Source of the DNA: Nectonema munidae
Taxonomy: Eukaryota > Nematomorpha > Nectonematoida > Nectonematidae
DNA length: 64,000 nucleotides
Direction: 5' to 3'
NCBI GenBank assembly: GCA_030549495.1
Contig: JAUIRK010000875.1
Location: 399,501 to 463,500 of the forward strand
Shown: positions 22,618 through 32,689 of the stretch, piece after piece
Numbering within the stretch: the stretch's first letter is position 1
Layout: each line of letters opens with the position of its first letter
Position numbers and translations under genes: made by a program
The notes under the pieces: generated by a model
The model's database searches: none
Told to the model about the DNA's origin: nothing
The model's input: only the letters and a program-made list of their open reading frames with translations

Positions 22618-23368
22618 CTTAATTTTTTGACAGATTTTGTTGATTTTTAAAAAAAAATAAACGTGACCATCGTGTTCAGTACACTTGAAAATGGGTATAT
22701 GTATGTAAAAAACTTTGTATACCGATTTAAACTAAAAGTTTCTTTTTTTAGTTGAGCTGTCATATATCAATCAATTTTTTGATAGGTTTGAATGATTTTT
22801 AAAAAAATAAACATGACCATCATATTCAGCATACATGAAAATGGGTATATATGTTTAAAAAAACTTTGTATAAGCACTAAATCTAAAATTATCTTTTTTC
22901 AGTTGAGCTGTCATATGTAATCAATTTTTTGACAGATTTTTAAAAAAAATAAACGTGACCATCGTGTTCAGCACACTTGAAAATGGGTATATATGTTTAA
23001 AAAAACTTTGTATAAGCACTAAATCTAAAATTATCTTTTTTCAGTTGAGCTGTCATATGTAATCAATTTTTTGACAGATTTTTAAAAAAAATAAACGTGA
23101 CCATCGTGTTCAGCACACTTGAAAATGGGTATATATGTTTAAAAAAACTTTGTATAAGCACTAAATCTAAAATTATCTTTTTTCAGTTGAGCTGTCCTAT
23201 GTCAATCAATTTTTTGACAGATTTTTAAAAAAAATAAACGTGACCATCGTGTTCAGCACACTTGAAAATGGGTATATATGTTTAAAAAAACTTTGTATAC
23301 CCATTTAAACTAAAAGTTTCTTTTTTTAGTTGAGCTGTCAAATATCAATCAATTTTTGACAAGTTTGA
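22612..23368. repeat. Tandem array, 141-144-bp period, about five units
   Basis: ACACTTGAAAATGGGTATAT recurs with spacing of 141-144 bp (22966, 23107, 23251) and diverged units upstream at about 22680 and 22830. Each unit also has GTTGAGCTGTCATATGTAAT, TTTTTTGACAGATTTTTAAA and AATAAACGTGACCATCGTG. The inner three units are almost identical, suggesting recent expansion. Confidence 0.9.
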
Positions 23369-23653
23369 TTGATTTTTATAGAAAAAATAAATGCCACGAT
23401 CAGATTCGCAATTAATCATTTAGTAGGTTCACGCGATAATTTTCTAGAAATTTGCAATTATGCAAGAAAATCGAGGAATCTAAGTGAAACTGAGGAAATG
23501 AAAATAGGCGTCACTAATAGTGTTAAATCATTTATTCAAAATGTCATCGAAGGAAGCACCACACCCTTGAAGATTGCGGTTTTATATTGCATGGTTTCGA
23601 GATCGCTCTTAAGGATTTTGAGCGCCTTGCAAAAAGACCAAAAGGAGCCCTAA
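23369..23653 (+). CDS. Unrecognised small open frame, 94 codons
   Basis: The frame reads MIFIEKINATIRFAINHLVG, with SRDNFLEICNYARKSRNLSE and SFIQNVIEGSTTPLKIAVLY further on. Codon use and amino-acid mix look more protein-like than the flanks, and the predicted chain is helical. It directly abuts the tandem array, so it may be part of an element that carries those repeats, or a stray exon. I do not recognise it. Confidence 0.3.
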   Translation: MIFIEKINATIRFAINHLVGSRDNFLEICNYARKSRNLSETEEMKIGVTNSVKSFIQNVIEGSTTPLKIAVLYCMVSRSLLRILSALQKDQKEP

Positions 23654-24144
23654 TACCAACTTTTCAAATAAGTCCACCTTTTGCGTATATATTTTTATCT
23701 GTCTCTCTTGTCTATTAGTGTGCATGTTTGCTTGTGAAAGCGTAAATATATGTCCGTGTGTCTAAATGTGTGAGTTCTTATCTCTGATACTACATGTTCT
23801 TATGATTTGACTAGAATATTTAAAAATATTACAATTAAAAAAAACTTTAAAAAAAAAAAGTACTTTCATTTTGCGAATTAAGATTCAAAAAGAAATTCGC
23901 GAATAAACATTTTTATAATTTTAGATATTAAGGTTAAAATATTTGGTTTTTTTTATCTGTTAAGCACTTTATTATCTAAATTGCAGTGATTTTTTTAATT
24001 CTATATATGATGGATTTTAAATCTTATGAAAAATTTCATATAAAAAAGACTTGAAACTCTGTAAATTAACTTCCTTGCGAAAATATATACTTTGCAGTTT
24101 TTGAAAACCGTCTGAACTTTAGGTTTTTTTTTAAATATTTTTCA

Positions 24145-24264
24145 TTATCAGTATTACATTCGAGAGAAGAATAATTTTCCATAATTCTAAAGATAGGGTT
24201 TTCACGACCGAAAATCGAACTCAACTAAACTCGATCAATAGCCAAAGCTTTCAGTCAATTTGTT
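24145..24264 (-). mobile_element. tRNA-derived SINE, family A, degenerate copy
   Basis: TATCAGTATTACATTCGAGA with AGAATAATTTTCCATAAT and CACGACCGAAAATCGAACTC matches the family tail and B-box, with a decayed tRNA head. Confidence 0.45.
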
Positions 24265-24469
24265 CTCTCAAAGCCATGAGCTCATATTCTTATTTTGTCT
24301 TTTCTCCAAAAATTCTTTTATTTACTCACATTTCTTCTTTGTTGATTAACCTGAATACCCGTATTCAAGCATTTTTGCTCTCCTGCAAAATCACTTTTAT
24401 AGATATCATCTCGTTTTCTCATGAGAGATCGTTCCAAACTTTCAATATCAACGTGTGCTTCATTTAAGT

Positions 24470-26340
24470 TCATTCTAGAACATTAGAGTCTTTTCTGTAC
24501 TCGATTGAAGGAAGTTAAAACGCTATTCCAAAAAAGCAACATATTTAGAATTTCGAACGTCTGTATGATTTGCATTAAATTGTCTCTGAACAAGGCAGTT
24601 TCTTGCTGAAACTGGTTAGAGGTATTTTATTTCTTAGAATAACCTCAATAAATTTTACAAATTTTGTTTACCAAATTTTTACATGGGTAATGACATCAGA
24701 AAATTTATATTTATTAAATATAATTAAACTATATCTATTTTTGATTTTATAGCATTTTTAGAGAATCACGCCTAACACTCCATCTTGTATCAGAAATCAT
24801 TTAGTCTTTTTATTCCTTAGCCTAGTGAAAGAAAATTAACTGGATTAGTTGCTGAAATTACTTCTGTTTCCACGAAAATACGTTGCTGAGTAGGTAAACA
24901 GTCTAGAAAACGTTTAAGTTAATTTTTCCATAATTTTTTCTATTCCTCTAATAAGCTTTAATCTTTCTTTGTCAATTATTGACTCTTTTAATAATCTATT
25001 TATAAGATCTTTTCACGTAAGAAATGAAGCACGGTGATGAATGCCTTGTTCAGGTTCTGGTTTTTTTCATGGCATTTTTCTATTTTTGGAATCCACAAGT
25101 TTTTTCAAATACTATGCGTTAGATAATTGGGGCTTTCATAAACAGTAAACAACAAATACACTGCATCATTTTTGATAGAGTACAGGAACCAATCTCAGAA
25201 CTGTTGATATAATTCATTATTTTATTTAAATTAATTTAAGTTAAACAGACGACATTATGTAACTTAATAAAAAAACAATAAAACCAAGAAACCGTTCACT
25301 TCATATGTATAGGATGGGACTATAGAGATAAATGGGTAAAGAACAAATTCAATTTTTCTGAAGTAAAAAAATAATTTGAGATCATTCAATTACTTTATTT
25401 AATTACTTTAGTCATAATGACAAGTTAATTTTTAATTACAATGTTCAATCTTAAAAGTTTTAAATCATTTAACAGATTTATGAGATTTAATCTTTTTTGC
25501 TGACATTGCATTTTCGACACAGCTCTTCGTAACGTTTATTTATGTTTCAACCTCTTATAATAATAAATGCAAACATGATTTATTTAATTATCTACTCAAT
25601 AACTTTGCAGGTGATATTCATTTTTACTCAACTACTCATCCTACATATTAAATATATAATGTTTATTCTTTCCTCTTTTTATAAATTGTAAAGTGATTCA
25701 TTCTCTACAGAACCTTGGTTTTGATTTAATCATAAATTGAATTGAATTTTGCGTTCAGAGCAGCTTCCCCTTAGTTTCGCTACACTACCAACTAAGTATA
25801 TCGATGGATATATTCCATACACGACTCTATTGAATCCTTAGATTCTTTCAACTAGAGAGAGAGAGAGGGATGAATAGCGGTGACCAATTGCTTTGATTTT
25901 TTCCTCTTATGTACGAACTTAGGTGTCCATCGTGTACTTCATTTTACGATGAATTCATTCGAAGTCGCAACAACATCAATCTTCTTTCCCCGTGCACAAC
26001 CAACATAGTGTCTTCAGCTCACCTACAGAGTGTGTCTAGCGTGATTGCGGCCAATAAACTCAACTGCATAAGCTTCCTACTCTTTTCGATCATTTACTCG
26101 CAAAGGTCTTCTACCAAATGCGATCTTTATTCAGAAAAGTATTTCACTTTTTTAAATCTATATTATTACATGCAGTAGTGTCTGGCTCAAACTATAGACG
26201 GTCTAGTCCAGTCATAGTCTGGATATTATAGAACAGGTCAATACAAGGTATTATATTAATAGTCCTTTTCTTAAGTTCTCTTGTATTTGCTCAGAATCGC
26301 TTACTCCAAGATAAGGTACATTATGATGTTTTCTTCGATA
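24470..26340. other. Gene-free interval
   Basis: There are no supported genes here. A GA repeat lies at 25856-25868. A short Cys-containing frame at 25909-26178 has no recognisable domain. Confidence 0.35.
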
Positions 26341-26348
26341 AGGTATGC

Positions 26349-26642
26349 TTGTGTCGAACTATGATAAAAGGTTTGCTGTTGGATCGAACCAAAGAGCTTG
26401 TGGTATTGAAGCAAATCAGGGGTGTTAAACATACGGCCCTGGTATCGAGGCTTCGCATTTTTGGCAAAATATTCAACGAGTTTGAAACTGAGTTTTCCAT
26501 TTTTATATCGGTTTTTACAGTGGATGCATCAGAACTACGATCAGATTTCAAACTGGAAATCATCGACTTGCAATGTGACTCTGTGATGAAAAACAAGATT
26601 TTCACAACCAAATTGATTGTTTTTGTCAATATCAAAAAATAA
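26349..26642 (+). pseudogene. GTF2IRD2/ZBED-like hAT transposase fragment
   Basis: The frame has LRIFGKIFNEFETEFSIFIS, VFTVDASELRSDFKLEII and DLQCDSVMKNK. This matches the stretch of Charlie-type hAT proteins (GTF2IRD2 transposase part and zinc finger BED relatives) with F-x-x-F-x(4)E-F-x-LF...PFSV...LQLELIDLQCDS. Only this segment remains, so it is a fossil of a DNA transposon. Confidence 0.75.
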
Positions 26643-26800
26643 TTTTATTGGCTTCAAAATTTCTATTTTCAAGATCAAATCTTTTTAAGCCTTTTGCCTA
26701 ATTTCCTCAGTTATTGTTGCTTATGACTCTGTGTCAACGATTGGATTTTTTTATCCTGCACTGAAGAGATTCAAAATCTGGTCCCGAAGTGATTTTAGTT

Positions 26801-27471
26801 AACCTATCAGTTCATATTTTGCTAGATGTAAGATTTGATATACCTCATTCGGGGAGAGGATGTTAGATAAGTTAATTTTTTTCACGATATTAAATAATAT
26901 ATTTTATCAAATAATCAAAATAAAATTCTGTAATCAAAGAATTGAAAAATATTCTTTAAAAAATCAAAAAATATCAAACTTTCTGTTCATATTTTGCTAC
27001 CTCATACGATGTTACAAAAGTTATTACCTATACTTTGCAATTTGCACGATTTTAAATATTATATTTGTCGAATAATCAAAGAATCGAAAAATGTTCAAAT
27101 CAAAAAATATTTATTCTTTTTAAATATATCGTTGGCTCCCCTTACTTTTAAAATTGAAAGATAAACCTAGTCTTTAATAATTAATTTTTATCAAATTATG
27201 CACATACGAAACTAAAAGTAAGGGGAGCCAACGATATATTTAAAAAGAATAAATATTTTTTGATTTGAACATTTTTCGATTCTTTGATTATTCGATAATA
27301 AATATTTTTTGATTTTAACATTTTTCGATTCTTTGATTACAGAATTTTATTTTGATTATTTGATAAAATATATTATTTAATATCGTGAAAAAATTAATAA
27401 CTTATCTAACATCCTCTCCCCGAATGAGGTATATCAAATCTTACATCTAGCAAAATATGAACTGATAGGTT
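26801..27471. repeat. Large imperfect inverted repeat (palindrome)
   Basis: The left arm starts ACCTATCAGTTCATATTTTG at 26802. Its reverse complement closes the right arm at about 27470. Both arms contain the CTCATTCGGGGAGAGGATGT block and the AATAATATATTTTATCAAAT block. The inner arms meet around 27182 at ATATATCGTTGGCTCCCCTT and its complement. One arm carries extra sequence, and a third, direct partial copy follows at about 27550-27645. Confidence 0.85.
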
Positions 27472-27868
27472 GGAGATGAATGGGAAAGTTGGAGATGAAA
27501 AGATTATCGCGGTATACAGGTTGGAGATGAACCATCGTAGTATACAGGTATAATGTTTATAGGTAATAACTTATGTAGCATCGTCTCCCCGAATGAGGTA
27601 TATCAAATCTTACATCTAGCAGAATGTGAACAGAAAGTTGAACATTGTCTCCCTAGTTATTTGTACATGGAATAGAAACCATCGTAGTATACAGGTTGAA
27701 GATGAATCATCGTAGTATACAGGTTAGAGATGAATCATCGTAGTATACAGGTTGGAGAAGAATCATCGTAATATACGGGTTGGAGATGAATCATTGTAGT
27801 ATATAGTTTGGAGATGAATCATCGTAGAATACAGGTTGGAGAAGAATCATCGTAATATACGGGTTGGA
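27470..27868. repeat. 28-bp minisatellite
   Basis: The unit is GTTGGAGATGAATCATCGTA followed by GTATACAG. About seven consecutive, slightly varied units lie from 27678 to 27866. Looser units at 27470-27550 abut the palindrome. GTATACAG and GGTTGGAGATGAA are the most stable words. Confidence 0.85.
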
Positions 27869-28316
27869 GATAACACGCAAGTTGTCTACCCGCGTTCAAC
27901 CGTACAGGTTATGAGAATTCGTTTATATATCCAATTTTATTTAGCGAATAATAAAGTAGGATGCGCAATTCTCCATGGATAAATCTGTAAAGTGTAGTTT
28001 TTGCACTTTCTATCAAAGTCAGAAGGCTAAAAGTCCCACTCCTGCTCTTGATTTTTTGTAAACGGTCGGATGAAGCATTTAAAAATGACGCATGGATTAG
28101 GCTTAATCCTAGTACTTAAGGTGTTTTTACATTTAAAAACAAAAAGGAAACTATTTTGAAATATAACGTAATTTATAATTTACATTTTATTTTCAAATCT
28201 GCAACCTTGTTTTATATTAATCTTTGCTTTTGAGCAATGCCCAGTCTAAGATTCAACATCTTCCATTGTTGTAGGTGCTTTTTTGTTGCTTTCAAGAATT
28301 TTGTTCGCTTTTTCAG

Positions 28317-28467
28317 ATGCAAGTACTTGCAGGATGAGTGGTGGACGTTTTACAAGCGCATCATAGATGTTGGCGTTTTCGACACTTGGCTAATTCTCAA
28401 GTACAAAATGTTGGACTACGATGTGAACAATGACGAATTCACTTCTCAAGCAATGTCTTCCTCTTGA
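28317..28467 (+). CDS. Probable 3'-terminal exon of an unrecognised host gene
   Basis: A pyrimidine tract ending TTCGCTTTTTCAG precedes 28317, a good splice acceptor. The open frame then reads CKYLQDEWWTFYKRIIDVGV, FDTWLILKYKMLDYDVNNDE and FTSQAMSSS, with a stop at 28465-28467. GC at third positions is higher than in the surroundings, and AATAAA follows at about 28510. The frame also stays open upstream to 28237, but that part is Phe/Cys-rich and looks like a translated pyrimidine tract. No upstream exon was located and no family recognised. Confidence 0.45.
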
Positions 28468-28519
28468 CACTCTCCTTCTCTGCGCTGATTTTATTTTGCA
28501 TGCACTCAAATAAAACAAT

Positions 28520-29820
28520 AGATCGGCAGTCAATTTTTCTTTTATCTTTCCTTCTGTTGCTTCAAAGAAATTTCCATTTAACTATATCGAACAAGAAATA
28601 AATAAACCTTAGAATCTATACTCGTAAAAATTCTTTTGGTCATACTAAAATTTATGTTAGAAGAAATATATCCAAAGGTTCTTAAAAATTAGTATCCGCA
28701 TTATACTGTACCAGTATGGTAACATTTTATTGGAAAATAAAAATTTAGTATAATTTTAAATGATAAAAAAATGTGCACATATGTTAAATTTTAAGATTAC
28801 ATTTTTTTCTGGTCGGTTCTCTTAAATCGGGTGCTATTTTTCAAATGACAGAGAAATGAAAGCGTTAAAGTTTACCTACTTTTTTCTATCGATAACCCCT
28901 AAAATTATTATTTGGGCAATTTTTACCCTTCTGTGATTCTTAATAAGAGCATAAATATTTTTATTTAATTTTTGACATAGAAAAAAAGTCTAAAGAAGTA
29001 TATAATTTCCTCATAATTTAGAGGTTTAAACATTTTTTGAATTATCATTTAAATGATTTATTTTTAATGTTTCCGAATGCTCAATTTTCGCTGATATACG
29101 AATATATAAGTCAACAATATCGCTATGCTACCAATTAAAATCAGTGTAGAGAAAAATAACTTATTTTCAAAAAGAAACTGGAGAAATACTGATATTATAT
29201 TTTTACATTGCGATTTACGGATGAGTACTTAGAATCGTTTGCAAATCAATTAAATTTCTTTTTCATTTAGATCACGCATTTTAACGAAAATGAACTTCGT
29301 TGATAAACGCTTAAGTGATCAGGTGAGATTTGAAGGAGTGAGTGATCATTTCTCTAAATCATATAATGACGCTTAAAATTTAATTATGTGAATTGTGAAC
29401 AAACTTGAGTTAGGTTTTTATAGGCGCAAGAAGACACAAAGGAATGAGGTGTAACCAACATTACATAGAAAACATTCAAAGATATGATAATTTTTCAAGG
29501 AATTTATTTATTAGTGGTGGGCTAAAACTTTTGCACGGTACTGTATATATGTAATTTTTAAGATTTTATAAACATCACCTGCCTAAATATTTGCAGGCGC
29601 TGGTCATTATGGGCTGCTTGGAAGCATTCTATGGAAAATATTTTAAGAAACGAGAAAGGCAAAATTCGTTTAATAATATCGCCATATAATTGTCAGCAAA
29701 AATTTAAAAGGTGTTGGACGAGGAATGTGATATGCTACAAATGGTTATTCATAACACACAAAAAAAATAAATATTTTAAGCTTTAATCAAAGAATGTGTC
29801 ATCCTTTCCTTTGCCATACT
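28520..29820. other. Interval with a solo Tc1-like end
   Basis: There is no gene. The only signal is a Tc1/mariner-type end, GGGCTAAAACTTTTGCACGG followed by TACTGTA at about 29519-29545. The opposite end (TACAGTACCGTGCAAAAG) was not found. Confidence 0.45.
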
Positions 29821-29825
29821 CAAAA

Positions 29826-29842
29826 CACTTATTTATTCCCAT
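29826..29842 (-). promoter_or_regulatory. Polyadenylation signal of ERp44
   Basis: On the minus strand GGGAATAAATAAGT lies about 105 bp past the stop codon. AATAAA here is well placed for the ERp44 transcript end. Confidence 0.55.
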
Positions 29843-29938
29843 TTTGAAAGGAATCAATATAAATCATATTTTGAGAAAAGTGGAAGAATTTGTATGCGCA
29901 TAAATTCAAGAAGAAGAGTGAAAAATGGAATCGAGCTT

Positions 29939-31237
29939 TCAAAGTTCTTCGCGATGAGAGAGTATGGAGTATTTTGACATAGAAGGAAGTAGCATTTGAA
30001 AAATGGAGGTTGGAGAGGAGGGCATAGCATGTTCGTTGTCATCAACGTTAATCGGGTGACCGTCTGGTGGGGCTTCATTGAAGTTCGGGGGTGACACGCG
30101 CTTTGTAACGGTTTCCTGTCTTCCCTCCGGCTCTGAATGAGGGTTATGATAGTCGAGATGCAGCTTGCCACTCTCCGCATCCAAGATGAATTGCGCATAC
30201 CGACCTGGTTGTGCCAAGCCCGTTAACCCGTCCTTAAACTCATACATGTGCTTGAAGTCATCGATGACAACGATGGGTGCATCATCCGGTATTTTATTTA
30301 GGTGGTGGAGCGGGAAAGTGAATTCAGTGGCATCCGCATACACCGCATTGATCTTGTCTTTCATCGTTTTGTTGAGCATGATTTCCGTGAGTTCGGTAAA
30401 CTCCTTGATCGGCTTTCTATGAAACGGGTGATAGAAGAGAATGACGAGAGGCAGGCCTTCTTCCGTTATTTCTTCCGCATTCTTGAAGTTTATTTCGCGA
30501 ACAGTGGGGAAGCACTTTTGAACGATCCAAACTGAAACTTTGGGCATATCGTTTAAATCACCATCGTAGATTCCATCAAAGGATGTGCTGCTAGTTTTAA
30601 CTTGGTAAAACATAAGACTAGCATTCTCACTAGTTTGTGTTGTGTTTAGTGGACCAGCACTGTTTTCAACACTACTAATGTTCTTTACATAGAAATCACA
30701 GTAATCTCTGAGGGAGTGAGCGACTCTGGAAAAATTGGCGTATTCCTCTCCAGACATGTTCATAATGGCCAAAATCGTATTCTTTGTGAGCGTGTCGCGC
30801 TTGATCTCTTGAATGTCTTTAATCCTTTTTATGTTGGGCTTAATCTTTTCGTACATATAATTGATCATTGCGCTGTCTATTCTTCCCCCTCTGTACTCTT
30901 CTTTTGAGTAGACTCCTCTTCTATACAGCTTAAGTGTTGGATACTTCGTCACGTGGTTATCATGGCACAGATTTGCATTGACCTCACAATTGATCTTGGC
31001 GAATATGATACTCTGATTCAAATTCATTTGCGGAGTCTTTGAAAAAGTATCTGAGGCCGCTTCAAAAATGGGCTCCATCGCTTGACTAAAACGACACCAA
31101 GTCACGAAGAAGTTGACGAATATGGCATCGTAATTGGCCAATTCTTGCCTGATTTCTTTAATATTTGTCAAATCATGAACAATGGAAAAGGACGAGTGAA
31201 AGTAATAAAAAACTATGATAAGCCCAATTCTATTCAT
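29939..31237 (-). CDS. ERP44: ERp44, endoplasmic reticulum resident thioredoxin-fold protein
   Basis: ERp44 cycles between the cis-Golgi and ER. It captures Ero1, peroxiredoxin 4 and unfinished disulfide-linked cargo through a lone active Cys and retrieves them with a KDEL-like tail. The 432-codon frame has a signal peptide (MNRIGLIIVFYYFHSSFS). The a-domain has FVTWCRFSQAMEPIF, where CRFS at residue 48 matches the CRFS of vertebrate ERp44 and lacks the second Cys of PDI. Then come KYPTLKLYRRGVYSKEEYRG, the b-domain, the b'-domain (GLPLVILFYHPFHRKPIKEF, DDAPIVVIDDFKHMYEF), a long acidic/Pro tail and the terminal HREEL (RDEL in human). Human ERp44 has 406 residues. The extra length lies in a Ser/Asn/Thr-rich loop near residues 187-210 and in the tail. 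The coding region has no introns. Confidence 0.95.
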   Translation of the reverse strand: MNRIGLIIVFYYFHSSFSIVHDLTNIKEIRQELANYDAIFVNFFVTWCRFSQAMEPIFEAASDTFSKTPQMNLNQSIIFAKINCEVNANLCHDNHVTKYPTLKLYRRGVYSKEEYRGGRIDSAMINYMYEKIKPNIKRIKDIQEIKRDTLTKNTILAIMNMSGEEYANFSRVAHSLRDYCDFYVKNISSVENSAGPLNTTQTSENASLMFYQVKTSSTSFDGIYDGDLNDMPKVSVWIVQKCFPTVREINFKNAEEITEEGLPLVILFYHPFHRKPIKEFTELTEIMLNKTMKDKINAVYADATEFTFPLHHLNKIPDDAPIVVIDDFKHMYEFKDGLTGLAQPGRYAQFILDAESGKLHLDYHNPHSEPEGRQETVTKRVSPPNFNEAPPDGHPINVDDNEHAMPSSPTSIFQMLLPSMSKYSILSHREEL

Positions 31238-31239
31238 TC

Positions 31240-32206
31240 CTTTGACCGTCTAAAAATATACTACATAAATTAAACAAAAATATCTACAGTGTAATCTCGG
31301 TTTACGAACTTAGTAAATAAATATATGGGAATGGCTGAAAATGATTGAATTAGCAAATTAGATCCCATCAGTTTATTTGAATAGATAAAATTTACACAAA
31401 AAGGTTCAAAATAATTTTTTTGAATTTCGCATGATTTCGTTAAAATTAATGAGAACTTTTTATCTAATCAGCTCAAAACTCCTCATTAACGTGACAAAAA
31501 AAGTAATAATTTTTAAAATATTTTAACCCTTAATTTTATTCCACGAAAAATAGATCTCTTAAAATTTTTAGTATGCTTGAATTGAAACCTCTAAATCTTA
31601 TCAGTACTTTTAGGGCATTTTTCATGGTTTTGTTAGTGAGGGGCAATGGGCGAAATGAAGTCCTTTATATTTATTGTCTTGAATCAAATGCAATGCAAAT
31701 TCGAAAAAAATGATGGTCCAACTGGAGTAGTGGGAGAATTCTTCTTTGGAATATTTGCATCTATTAAAAATTGCTTTGTTATCCATACAGCCTACATTTT
31801 GTTAATGAGAAAGAAAATGCTACATTGTTGCATCTAACTTTTTATCTCCGAAAAGATCAATATTGAAAAATGAGCGATTAAAGGCTTTAGCTTTTTTGAA
31901 AAGTAATTTCAATTAATGATTAGTTTTACTTCCCATATTAGTGTTTATAGCTTTTATTGCATTTTTTGATGAAAAATTCTCGAGAAATTGTCAATGCAAT
32001 CTCTCCTTTCACGATAGAATTATTTTATTGAGAAATCAGAACTCTATTCGTGAGTTAATTAAAAATTTGTATGTAGATCGAATTTTCAAGCACAATTGGA
32101 ACAAGACTTCGATAAAAAAAAACTACAATTTTTTTCAAATAATACATTTAATTATTAATTATGTTTGTTTAGACAGGTAGGGTGGCGTATTTAAAAATCT
32201 ATGAAC
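31240..32206. other. ERp44 upstream region
   Basis: This non-coding interval should include the ERp44 promoter. GTGTAATCTCGGTTTACGAAC at about 31290 resembles a mariner/pogo-type terminal repeat, as solo sequence. Nothing else stands out. Confidence 0.35.
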
Positions 32207-32545
32207 GTAAGCAAGTTTAAGTAAAAAACTTTATTGATGAAAACACAAATACTTAATCAGGATGTGATATTTCGCCTCCTCAAGGCTTCCTCAGACGGGT
32301 AGAGAGATAGAAAGTATATAAGTAAGAAATATAATATTTTTATATTATAACAAAATAATATAGTTTTACATTTCAATGAACTTTTTCATGATGACTGAGC
32401 CCCATTTTTTATCTTCATTGAAATAGTATAAAGTCTTTATTATATTGTATCTATAACTCAATATTATTAGCTTTGAGGAGGCGAAATATCACATCGTGAG
32501 TATTTGTGTTTTAATCAATAAAGTTTTTTACTCAAACTTGTTTAC
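32207..32545. mobile_element. Foldback MITE with arms of about 75 bp
   Basis: The left arm (about 32207-32284) contains AAAAAACTTTATTGATGAAA and GTGATATTTCGCCTCCTCAA. The right arm (about 32469-32545) is its reverse complement with only a few mismatches. The centre is unrelated AT-rich DNA. It is non-coding and the target duplication is not obvious, so the superfamily is open. Confidence 0.85.
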
Positions 32546-32689
32546 TATATTTTCTTATAACTTTTTGATGACTTGTCAGCACTACTTTGTTTAAACTACA
32601 CAAAATTTAGTCCTCTTTGATAATAAAGTGGGTCATTGTCAAATGGCGTTCCTGGCTGGAGATAAGTCTCTTTATACCCATTTAAGACC

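Noticed and set aside
25909-26178. Possible zinc-finger or BTB-type exon (CPSCTSFYDE)
   Set aside because: There is one Cys pair only, no further domain match in any frame, and no supporting splice sites.
30165-30535. Two plus-strand open frames of 77-85 codons
   Set aside because: They lie wholly antisense to the ERp44 coding region and show no family motif.
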